Program-made: the position numbers and the translations under genes | Notes under the pieces: generated by a model | What the model was told of the DNA's origin: nothing | Databases searched by the model: none | The model's input: only the letters and a program-made list of their open reading frames with translations | Shown: in pieces, positions 57,301 to 64,000 of the stretch | Layout of the letters: each line of letters begins with the position of its first letter | How positions within the stretch are numbered: the stretch's first letter is position 1 | From: Flagellimonas amphidinii | GTDB taxonomy: Bacteria > Bacteroidota > Bacteroidia > Flavobacteriales > Flavobacteriaceae | Assembly (NCBI RefSeq): GCF_013090115.1 | Contig: NZ_JABFNN010000045.1 | Coordinates: 62,001-126,000, forward strand | DNA: 64,000 bases | Direction of reading: 5' to 3'

Positions 57301-57751
57301 TAATTCATTGCATTACCAAGTAAAATCATTTTCCAGTGTTTATTTAGAAAACATTAATGGAAAACTAATTGCCCATACGCTGCCAAACTTGGCTCAGCTT
57401 TCTTCCATTAATCAAATCATCATTAAAGATTTTGACAATGACAATAATCTAGATGCTTTGATAGCAGGTAACCTTTATAATTCTGAGGTTGAAACACCCA
57501 GAAATGATGCAAGTAATGGCCTTCTCTTGTTAGGAAATGGAAAGGGTGGTTTTGAACCTGTCCCTTCACGGGTTAGCGGATTTTATGCTCCCGGGGATGT
57601 TAAGGATATGTCCATCATAAAAATAAATGAAAAGGATTATGTAGTGGTTGCTAAAAATTCTGACAACCTGCAATTCATTGAAAATGGCACAACGCTCAAA
57701 GCAGGTCCATGGATGCCAAATACATCAATTACAGAACCTTCTGATGATTGA
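54386..57751 (+). CDS. VCBS/FG-GAP-repeat lipoprotein with ASPIC/UnbV domain (PUL 2)
   Basis: 1121 residues from ATG 54386. Lipobox ILFNSC (Cys21). The same layout as the PUL 1 paralogue: repeats such as DINNDGLADLYFTGNMVPN, DYDLDGDLDLYIANYPP, DLNQDGWPDLYVSNDF and DFDNDGDMDYLVGNLG, split by an ASPIC/UnbV-like part (LYGLGTKVTLFSEGVSQFQE, APKLHFGLGKSE). Many DxDxDG-type loops suggest calcium-stabilised beta-propellers. Last gene of PUL 2 after the shared element and hairpin. Confidence 0.9.
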   Translation: MKYSYSKALSIFGFIILFNSCSEQKVRQDTYVFSKIDKNVSKIEFANNLVENDSLNYFTYAYIYMGGGVSAGDINNDGLADLYFTGNMVPNKLYLNKGNLQFEDISESAGVSGDDRWYNGTTMADVNNDGFLDIYCSVGGKFGPKENQLFINNGDNTFTEKAKSYGIDDPSNSVQTTFFDYDLDGDLDLYIANYPPTPFDAPNFYYAFKQKFQKPLETDRLFKNEDGKFVDVTEEAGLKTFGLSLSATVGDLNQDGWPDLYVSNDFSSPDYMFMNNRDGTFSEQVRKTTKNNSFYGMGVDIADFNNDMLLDIVQVDMTAQINRRAKANMASMNPDLFWSTVNAGFHYQYMQNTLQLNNGNLLDSLPDFSNISRFAGVSSTDWSWGPLFADLDNDGWKDLFISNGTRREINNRDFFLEIDKKGISKDSMLQKSLAIPSEKIDNYVLKNNGDLTFARKNKEWGIEYEGFSNGCVYVDLDNDGDLEIVVNNIDDYASVFENNSSTRNNHITIQFKGPEKNLYGLGTKVTLFSEGVSQFQELTLTRGFQSSVAPKLHFGLGKSEKVDSILVIWPDSKKELIKNPEVNSSLILDYSKATNQSDFYRETNEKLFQTATSEKEIVQHRHIENYYNDFEKEILLPHQTSMLGPNIAVGDLNNDGLDDIVVGSSSQNTTALYYQSKKNGFRKADAEWFALDSGSEDMGILIFDAENDGDNDIYIASGGNEFSSESEQLQDRLYLNDGNGNFSKTEHALPKMITSSSRVHAHDYDKDGDLDLFVGGRLVPGSYPSPTDSYILENKSEGTKVQFVNVTSKIAPMLEKIGMVTDAIWTDFDGDSWTDLILVGEWMPITVLKNDEGYFTDVTEMWIADDTSGWWFSIKEGDFDNDGDMDYLVGNLGKNFKYKASEEETFDVYFNDFDQNSTNDIVLSYYNYGEKFPVRGRECSSQQMPVIKKKFKNYESFSTATLEDVYAKEALDNSLHYQVKSFSSVYLENINGKLIAHTLPNLAQLSSINQIIIKDFDNDNNLDALIAGNLYNSEVETPRNDASNGLLLLGNGKGGFEPVPSRVSGFYAPGDVKDMSIIKINEKDYVVVAKNSDNLQFIENGTTLKAGPWMPNTSITEPSDD

Positions 57752-57918
57752 GAAGCCTTACATTTAAAGTATTGGAAAAAACAAATTGGCGTGTAAGCGT
57801 CCCTAAAGGAACTGCAGCTATTTTGGATATGAAGGACAAAAACCCTTTTTTGCCAAAATGAAGAGGTTAGGGATAGAGAAAAAGATAAGGTTGAAGAATC
57901 CTTTTATTGAACTTTGGT

Positions 57919-58482
57919 TTATTTGGGTAAGCGGTTCTTTATGGTTGCTATTTGCCCCATATGGTTGGCCGAATGTTCCATCACGTGGTACCAGATATAG
58001 TGATAGTTTAATCCCTCTTCGATATTCGATGAGAACCAAGCATCATTTTTGGTCTTGAGTCCATTTAGAGTTTTTCCACGGACTTCATCCCATAAATCCA
58101 AATAATACCTAATCGGCTTACCCTTAAGTATGCTTTTTACTTCTTCATTAAGTTCGCCTGCCATACCAAATCCCGTTTGCTCATCTTCTGTCCATTCCCG
58201 ACCCTCCAACGTCGCTATCAGGTAGTACGATTCCGTAGACACCAAATGCATGATCAATGATCCTATGCTATTGGCATCAGGATCATATAAGAAATCAGTT
58301 TGTGATTGGTCTAAGTCCTTGACTTGTTGTACAATTCTATCTTTTAAGTCTTCTAACATATAGACCATTAGACCAATCTGTGGTGAATAACCCTCAACTG
58401 ATTTTAGTTCTCCTTGTGCGTTCAACAGTATCATCGGTAATAAAAGCAGTAAAAGGCTAGTTTTTGTTTTCAAGGATTTCAT
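57919..58482 (-). CDS. DinB-like protein with signal peptide
   Basis: 187 residues. A clear signal (MKSLKTKTSLLLLLLPMILLNAQ) indicates export. The rest is a four-helix bundle of the DinB/YfiT type: SLIMHLVSTESYY near 76 and HVMEHSANHMGQIATIKNRL near the C-terminus give histidines at the usual metal positions. Most DinB-like proteins are cytoplasmic thiol-transferase-type enzymes, so an exported one is unusual. Single gene, minus strand; no terminator recognised. Confidence 0.8.
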   Translation of the reverse strand: MKSLKTKTSLLLLLLPMILLNAQGELKSVEGYSPQIGLMVYMLEDLKDRIVQQVKDLDQSQTDFLYDPDANSIGSLIMHLVSTESYYLIATLEGREWTEDEQTGFGMAGELNEEVKSILKGKPIRYYLDLWDEVRGKTLNGLKTKNDAWFSSNIEEGLNYHYIWYHVMEHSANHMGQIATIKNRLPK

Positions 58483-58680
58483 GGTATCGTGTTCAAATTA
58501 ATATGGAAAGATATTCAAAGTCACTATTTCTGGTCGTTCATTATTTAGCAGAAGATAATTGATTACATAAGAATATAGGCAATTATGATGCTCTTTGACA
58601 GTGTTTTAACATTGTGCAACTCTTTTTATCAGCGTGACACCATTAGAATAGACGAGATTGTTTACACGAATGTATATTTA

Positions 58681-58710
58681 GAAAAACACCCCGAAACTTG
58701 TTCGGGGTGT
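58681..58710 (-). terminator. Intrinsic terminator of dsbD
   Basis: A perfect 10-bp stem ACACCCCGAA/TTCGGGGTGT, and on the minus strand a run of five T. It closes the minus-strand transcript coming from dsbD at 58772. Confidence 0.88.
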
Positions 58711-58771
58711 CGTGACTAACTCAAATAACTCCATTAAAAACAAAACTTTTTATGGAATTTCCGTCAATATT

Positions 58772-60808
58772 TTATGGCCTAAGGTTGTCCAACCCCAGCT
58801 TCAACCATTGGTGGTATTCGTCCACATTGGGGGTGTAGCCAACCGGAGTGTTCAATATGGTCTTTCCATCGGGGGCCAACAGCACATAGAAGGGTTGTGA
58901 ATTGGTCTGGAAGAAACGGGTTTGGAAATGTGCCCATTTATGGCCGTAGTTTTTCAATTTCCGTATACCGCCATTTACACGGGTCACTTCCAATTGTTCG
59001 TCTTCTGGAAGGTCCTTTTTGTCATCGACATATAAGGATATCAGTACATAATCGTTCCTGAGCACGTTGTCTATTTTGGCTTCCGACCAAACGTGTTCCT
59101 CCATCTTGCGGCAGTTTACACAGGCATAGCCCGTAAAATCGAGCATGATGGGCTTGTTTACCTTTTGCGCATGGGCCATTCCCGTTTTTAAGTCTTTAAA
59201 GCAGTCCAGATTGTTTGGGCAATCGTTCGGGTACAAAAAGCTATACCCTACCGCCGGGGCAAGACCACTTAGCAACTTTAAGGGAGTAAAGGTGTTGGTG
59301 GCTTTGTTGACCCTGAAACCGGATGCCAAATATATTGCAAAGGATATGGCCAATATTCCCCCTGCAATTTTTGGGAACGACAGCTTCTTTATGGGACTAT
59401 CATGGGGAAAACGGATTTTCCCGAAAAGATAGAGTCCCAATCCCAAAAAGACCAATATCCAGATAATCAAAAAGGGTTCGATCTTTAGGATGTTCCAATG
59501 ACCGACCAAATCGGCATTCGATAGGAACTTAAAAGCCAACGCCAGTTCCAAAAAACCTAAAACCACCTTTGTGGTATTCAGCCACCCTCCTGATTTCGGC
59601 AGGGCATTCATCATATTGGGGAACATGGCGAAAACGGCAAAGGGAAGCCCCAATGCCAATCCAAACCCGCCCATACCGGCGGTCAATTGCCAAGCCCCGC
59701 CATCAGAGGATAATGAACCTGCCAACAAAGAGCCTAAAATTGGTCCTGTACAGGAGAACGAAACCAAGGCCAGGGTCAAGGCCATAAAGAATATACCGGC
59801 AAAGCCCCCGCTGTTTTCACCTTGGGTGGTCTTGGCCGTCCAACTCGAGGGAAGGGTAAGTTCGTAATACCCGAAAAACGAGAAGGCGAAAAAGATGAAA
59901 ATGATGAAAAAGAACAGATTCAGCCAGATGTTGGTGGAGATATCATTTAAAATATCGGGGTTTACCGAGTCCAACAGATGGAAGGGCACACTGAGAATAA
60001 GGTACACCAATAGAATAAATGCGCCGTACATGATCGCTTTGAAAATGCCTGAAGATTTATTGGAACCGCCGCCTTGTTTGGTGAAAAAACTTACGGTCAG
60101 TGGAATCATGGGGAACACACAGGGTGTAAGTAAGGCTAAAAGCCCCCCGAAAAAGCCCAGGGCAAAGATGTTCCATAAGGAATTGGCCGGCTTTTCCTGC
60201 CCTTCATTAGTGACCATCGATTCTTGCCGCTGTACGGTTTCCATGTCGGCAGGGGTGATTCCGTAGAGCTCCCGATTGACCTGGTCATCGTTTATATTCG
60301 TTTTTGCCGTTACGGTTTGTTTCGATTCCCCGGAAGTATCCGATGAGAGCCTAAAAACAAGTTCTTCTTCCGTTGGTGGCAAACAACGTGTGTCGTCACA
60401 GACCATAAAGTATACCGAACCTACAACTTTGGTGATGCCGGGGTCTTCTACTTTTACCTTCTGTTTGAAAACGGCTTTTTTCTCAAAGAACTTGACCTTC
60501 ATCTCAAACACGGGATCATCGGTCGTATGCCCCTCTTCCTCGATAACGTCACCTAAAAGCATGACTTTTCCATCGGCAAGCTCAAAATCGAACACCGTAG
60601 GTTCGGGACCTCCTTTGGCAATGTGTTGGGAGTACAAATGCCAGCCGGAATTGATCTTGGCCTTTATATTGAGCATGTATTCGTTGTCCGATAGTTTTTC
60701 GACAGAGGTAGACCAATCTACGGGATCGAATATCTGTGCGACTACCGTAGCCTGAAATGACAGGAACAGTAGTATGCTAAGCACAATTTTATTTAAACTA
60801 ATCTTCAA
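58772..60808 (-). CDS. dsbD: Thiol:disulfide interchange protein DsbD
   Basis: 678 residues. Signal peptide (1-25, ends VVAQ); N-terminal periplasmic domain (about 30-155) with a cysteine pair in VCDDTRCLPP; a membrane core with eight helices (about 215-500) including LLTPCVFPMIP and SCTGPILGSL, which hold the membrane cysteines; and a C-terminal thioredoxin domain with YACVNCRKM (CxxC at about 560). It carries electrons from cytoplasmic thioredoxin to periplasmic thiol proteins. TTG start at 60808 is needed as no ATG precedes the signal. GC is well above that of the genes to its left. Four bases after the M16 stop. Confidence 0.94.
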   Translation of the reverse strand: MKISLNKIVLSILLFLSFQATVVAQIFDPVDWSTSVEKLSDNEYMLNIKAKINSGWHLYSQHIAKGGPEPTVFDFELADGKVMLLGDVIEEEGHTTDDPVFEMKVKFFEKKAVFKQKVKVEDPGITKVVGSVYFMVCDDTRCLPPTEEELVFRLSSDTSGESKQTVTAKTNINDDQVNRELYGITPADMETVQRQESMVTNEGQEKPANSLWNIFALGFFGGLLALLTPCVFPMIPLTVSFFTKQGGGSNKSSGIFKAIMYGAFILLVYLILSVPFHLLDSVNPDILNDISTNIWLNLFFFIIFIFFAFSFFGYYELTLPSSWTAKTTQGENSGGFAGIFFMALTLALVSFSCTGPILGSLLAGSLSSDGGAWQLTAGMGGFGLALGLPFAVFAMFPNMMNALPKSGGWLNTTKVVLGFLELALAFKFLSNADLVGHWNILKIEPFLIIWILVFLGLGLYLFGKIRFPHDSPIKKLSFPKIAGGILAISFAIYLASGFRVNKATNTFTPLKLLSGLAPAVGYSFLYPNDCPNNLDCFKDLKTGMAHAQKVNKPIMLDFTGYACVNCRKMEEHVWSEAKIDNVLRNDYVLISLYVDDKKDLPEDEQLEVTRVNGGIRKLKNYGHKWAHFQTRFFQTNSQPFYVLLAPDGKTILNTPVGYTPNVDEYHQWLKLGLDNLRP

Positions 60809-60812
60809 AGTG

Positions 60813-63611
60813 TTATTTTTCTGGTTTGATAACTATTTCAAAAGAATCCGCCTCTTCTGTAATACCCTTGGCAAAATTGGCAATATCATCAATGGTTATA
60901 CCATTTATAATGGTATCGAAATTCTCAGGGTCTTCCATATTATATCCTTCCCAAAAATAGTTGAACACTAGATCCATGGTATATTGGTTTTTGTCCTTGG
61001 CCTGTTCTCTTTCTTTTAAATAATTGGTCAAGGTTTTGTTCAAATCGTCTTGTAATACCTCTCCATTGGCGATTTTTTTGATTTCTTGGTGAACGATATC
61101 TATAAGTGTATCGACCTTATCAGGGTTACAATCGAACATCACATTTATAATCACTTTTTGTACTGGCCGCTTTAGAATGGTAACAAACGACCTTGCCCCA
61201 TAGGTGCCGCCTTCTTGCTCGCGCAATGTTTCGGTATATCTCAAGGTTAGGATATCACCTAGGGCCTTGGCCAAATAACTGTTCCTTAGTGTGTACGGGA
61301 ACATTTTTTTATAGGCGATACGAACTGAACTTTTGGGGTCTTCCATTTTCAGGTAGATGTCCTTATTGATATGGGGCGCTACCCATTTTGCTTCGTTTTC
61401 CACCCATTTTTCATTAATACCGTACGTTGAAAGGCTGGCAAGGTATTTTTCCAAAAGTGGCTTTAACGCCTCTTTGGTAATATCCCCTATAATATAGAAC
61501 TCAAAATCAGAAGGATCTCTAAATCGTTCTAAATACAATTTCTTGATGTTTTCGAAAGAGATTTCATCGACATAGTCTTTATTGAAAATTGGGCGTTTTA
61601 CATTGTTCTTACCGTAAACGGTCACCGTTACGCTATCCCTAATTTTTTCGTTCACATCCTTACTGCGCATAACAAGGTAGTTTTTCACTTTGTCCATGAA
61701 TACCTCGTATGCCTCTTTGTCGAATCGTGGTTTCTGAAAGTTCAGATAGGTCATCTGTAATAGGGTTTCGACATCCTTGGTAACCGAAGTACCTTCGATA
61801 TTCTCGGTCAAGTCGGAAACGTACACCCTGGTATGGGCCGTTTTTCCCGCCAACAATTTTTGTAAATCCGTAGTCGAATAGTCGCCAAGTCCAAATTGAC
61901 TTGCCACATCGCCAATAAAGCTGGCCGATGGCCAATCTACATCTTTTAATATCGAAAGTCCGCCATTGCTTATGGCCTTTAACTTAACATTGTTTTTTTC
62001 TTTGTCCGTATAAGCGTAGTGTACCACAACACCATTACTCAAGGTAAAAGTGGTTCCTATACCCTTAATTTCTTCTTCTTTGGCTATTTTTCCAGAAACT
62101 ATATCGATGCCAGACATTAGGGTCTTACCTTCAAAATTTTCAGTATAGGGTTCTAGACTTTTATTGTTATCGGACATGGTGATAATCCCAAGAGCTTTTT
62201 CTTCGGAAAGGTTTTCCTCATTTTCTACACCGGTTACCATAAGAAACCTATTATTTTTTGTGTAAAGAGCCTGTAACCGTTGTTTGAGCTCTTCTGCCGT
62301 TAAGGTACTCATGAGCTGCTTTGCTATTTCGTATTCCTTTTGGATATCCCTTATCTTTTTATTTGTCAGGTAATCATCCTGTATTTCATAGGCCAGTTGC
62401 CAGTGGGGTCGGTCTCCTTTCTTACTGATTTGGTTCTCGTAGTTGTTTTTAATCTTTAGGATATGCCTTTCTATTTCCGGAGGGGTGAATCCGTGCAGGT
62501 ATGCCCTGTTGACTTCGTCCAATACCGATTTAAAAGCTTCTTTTTGTTTATTGGGCTTAGGAGCGATTCTCATGGTGAACGCATCATTCTTTCTTGCATT
62601 GGGCCCAAAACCAACATAGGCGTTTAGAAAAGGGGCATCATTGTTTTGCCCTAATTCACTTAACCTTTCGGAAAGCAAGCTAGTGATGATATCGTTCAAT
62701 AATTCGATTTTAAAATCGCCTATAGAGTTTCGAGTTTCTTTTTTAGGATGGCTTACGCCATAAGAAATCATCGATGTGGTCACCTCTTCGTCTTGTGCCA
62801 ATACATATAGCATTTCGTTGTTTCCGGGAATATCGATTTCAATACGCGGCTTGGGATTTTTAATAGCCTCAATATTGGAAAACAATTTTTTGATTTTTTG
62901 CTCGATGACATCTACATCGATATCACCAATAACGGCTATAGCTTGCAAATCAGTACGATACCAGTCATGATAGAAATCACGCAGTACTTTGTGGTCGAAG
63001 TTCATAACCACATCCATGGTGCCGATCGGCATTCTGTCAGCGTATTTTGTATGGTTGAACATTACGGGAAGCTGTTGTTTGAGAACACGCATACGGCCTG
63101 ATTGTCTTGTGCGCCATTCTTCTTGTATCACCCCGCGTTCGGCCTCTATTTCCTCATCGGTCAGCAAAAGGTCATCGGCCCAGTCACGCAAGACCAATAA
63201 ACAAGTGTCTATAAGGGCTTCCGTGGTGGGAATGTCATTGACATTGTATACCGTTTCATCAAATGATGTATAGGCATTGATATCCTTACCAAAGACAGCT
63301 CCGTGTTTCTGCAAGGTGTTTAAGATGCCCTTGCCCTCAAAATGCTTGGTGCCGTTGAATGCCATGTGCTCTAAAAAGTGGGCAAGTCCTTGTTGGTCAT
63401 CATTTTCCAATACAGAACCAACATTTTGTATGATGTAGTAACTCGCTGCGTTCTGTGTTACATTAGTCTTTTGTATGTAATAGGTAAGTCCGTTGGTTAA
63501 TACACCTTTGCGTACCTCATTATCCCATGGCAAGGTTGCATTCATGTCCTGGGCAATCATTCCTATGGTGAAGCATATAAGCGTTATGCTTATAAAAAAT
63601 TTCTTTGTCAT
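60813..63611 (-). CDS. M16 (insulinase/PqqL-type) zinc metallopeptidase
   Basis: 932 residues. Signal peptide (about 1-20, ends GMIAQ). The N-terminal M16 lobe has the inverted zinc motif HFLEH (His78, Glu81, His82) and a further glutamate at about 158 in EAERGVIQEEW. Two lobes, the second (about 535-930) lacking the motif, form a clam-shell peptidase that degrades peptides in the periplasm. Followed by dsbD and, on the upstream side, a thioredoxin-like gene cut by the window end, so an exported peptide/thiol operon is likely. Confidence 0.92.
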   Translation of the reverse strand: MTKKFFISITLICFTIGMIAQDMNATLPWDNEVRKGVLTNGLTYYIQKTNVTQNAASYYIIQNVGSVLENDDQQGLAHFLEHMAFNGTKHFEGKGILNTLQKHGAVFGKDINAYTSFDETVYNVNDIPTTEALIDTCLLVLRDWADDLLLTDEEIEAERGVIQEEWRTRQSGRMRVLKQQLPVMFNHTKYADRMPIGTMDVVMNFDHKVLRDFYHDWYRTDLQAIAVIGDIDVDVIEQKIKKLFSNIEAIKNPKPRIEIDIPGNNEMLYVLAQDEEVTTSMISYGVSHPKKETRNSIGDFKIELLNDIITSLLSERLSELGQNNDAPFLNAYVGFGPNARKNDAFTMRIAPKPNKQKEAFKSVLDEVNRAYLHGFTPPEIERHILKIKNNYENQISKKGDRPHWQLAYEIQDDYLTNKKIRDIQKEYEIAKQLMSTLTAEELKQRLQALYTKNNRFLMVTGVENEENLSEEKALGIITMSDNNKSLEPYTENFEGKTLMSGIDIVSGKIAKEEEIKGIGTTFTLSNGVVVHYAYTDKEKNNVKLKAISNGGLSILKDVDWPSASFIGDVASQFGLGDYSTTDLQKLLAGKTAHTRVYVSDLTENIEGTSVTKDVETLLQMTYLNFQKPRFDKEAYEVFMDKVKNYLVMRSKDVNEKIRDSVTVTVYGKNNVKRPIFNKDYVDEISFENIKKLYLERFRDPSDFEFYIIGDITKEALKPLLEKYLASLSTYGINEKWVENEAKWVAPHINKDIYLKMEDPKSSVRIAYKKMFPYTLRNSYLAKALGDILTLRYTETLREQEGGTYGARSFVTILKRPVQKVIINVMFDCNPDKVDTLIDIVHQEIKKIANGEVLQDDLNKTLTNYLKEREQAKDKNQYTMDLVFNYFWEGYNMEDPENFDTIINGITIDDIANFAKGITEEADSFEIVIKPEK

Positions 63612-63856
63612 TTTGATTCAAATTAGTTTTTGATTGGGTTTTCCAGTACAATTGAAATTACCGCACTGGTTTTGATTCGATCAACGCCATTTGTATACAA
63701 GACGGTTTTTCTATTTACTACCCTTAAACGGATGTTGTTAATTCTTTCACAAAAGGGATTAAAGCTTATATAGGGTTGGTCAAGCCTTGCCATAACTGGC
63801 ATTCAACAATGTGAAATAGGGTAGATGGGAGGCGTTTGTTTTTAAAAACAACATCA

Positions 63857-63865
63857 CCCCCCCCC
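63857..63865. repeat. Run of nine C
   Basis: Nine cytosines in a row lie in the 283-base gap between the thioredoxin-like stop and the M16 start. No gene covers it; length changes here would alter a leader or promoter region, not a protein. Confidence 0.7.
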
Positions 63866-63894
63866 TCTTTTTTATAAAAATTCTGGTAAAAATT

Positions 63895-64000
63895 TTATAC
63901 ACTAAGAAGTGTCTCCAACAACATTGTCAATGCAGGGTCTGAAGGTCTAAGGGCATCGGAATTTACAATCTTGCCCTCAGGATCGATCAATATGAACCTT
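63895..64000 (-). CDS. Thioredoxin/TlpA-like protein, C-terminal fragment (rest outside window)
   Basis: The minus strand reads 34 codons ending in TAA at 63895-63897: RFILIDPEGKIVNSD, then DPALTMLLETLLSV. FILIDPEGKIV is the C-terminal strand pattern of TlpA/AhpC-TSA-type thiol-disulphide reductases. The gene continues past the window edge. It is the upstream neighbour of the M16 and dsbD genes, which suits a shared redox/peptide role. Only the tail is seen, so family assignment is moderate. Confidence 0.6.
   Translation of the reverse strand, partial: RFILIDPEGKIVNSDALRPSDPALTMLLETLLSV

Noticed and set aside
1..64000. CRISPR array, prophage, insertion sequence or restriction system
   Set aside because: No regularly spaced repeats, transposase, integrase, structural phage gene or methyltransferase/nuclease pair was seen in the translated frames.

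Overview
The window is chromosomal DNA from a member of the Bacteroidota, most likely a marine-type Flavobacteriaceae. The evidence is low GC for most of its length, TAnnTTTG-type promoter elements, SusC/SusD pairs, FecI/FecR-type sigma and anti-sigma genes, an archaeal/eukaryote-type ProRS, a Rho factor with a long disordered insert, and many families that are common only in this phylum (LruC, DUF4293, DUF3667, DUF1599, BT_3928). No rRNA, phage, transposase or CRISPR array was seen.

Positions 1-20,400 are mostly housekeeping. They hold the 3' end of proS, two identical tRNA-Glu genes, rpsT, an LruC-type surface lipoprotein, a lipoprotein/membrane-protein pair, rho, a DUF4293 membrane protein, and three minus-strand genes (lipoprotein, PqqB-like hydrolase, phosphoesterase). 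These are followed by truA with an ABC exporter, the convergent cdaA-DUF3667 pair, folP, a run from DUF1599 through tpiA and prmA to clpS, and an uncharacterised membrane-anchored coiled-coil protein. A LytS/LytTR two-component system follows (19,724-21,555).

Positions 21,700-43,850 form a polysaccharide utilisation locus (PUL 1), all on the plus strand. It starts with a CBM9-like lipoprotein, an overlapping short glycosidase-like protein and a 37-residue membrane peptide. Then come SusC, SusD, a VCBS/FG-GAP-ASPIC lipoprotein, GH92, a sodium/solute symporter, GH130 and three more GH92 genes. Four exported GH92 alpha-mannosidases, one cytoplasmic GH130 mannoside phosphorylase and an inner-membrane symporter point to alpha-mannan or high-mannose N-glycan use: glycan is bound and trimmed outside, small mannosides cross the membranes, and a beta-mannoside core is phosphorolysed inside. 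A GMC oxidoreductase and its subunit-3 partner (44,058-46,492) follow.

Positions 47,096-57,751 hold a second locus (PUL 2): ECF sigma factor, FecR anti-sigma, SusC with an N-terminal STN domain, SusD and a second VCBS-ASPIC lipoprotein. It encodes no glycosidase. The two SusD-VCBS junctions share a nearly identical 24-25-base element followed by a stem-loop. This repeated SusC-SusD-VCBS module is the most interesting feature of the window.

Positions 57,919-64,000 are on the minus strand: an exported DinB-like protein, then the end of an operon with a TlpA-like fragment at the window edge, an M16 peptidase and DsbD. dsbD is clearly richer in GC than everything to its left.

The positions of several starts were moved from the longest possible frame to an internal ATG that begins a signal peptide or conserved N-terminus. 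Four core genes (cdaA, truA, prmA, dsbD) appear to start with TTG.
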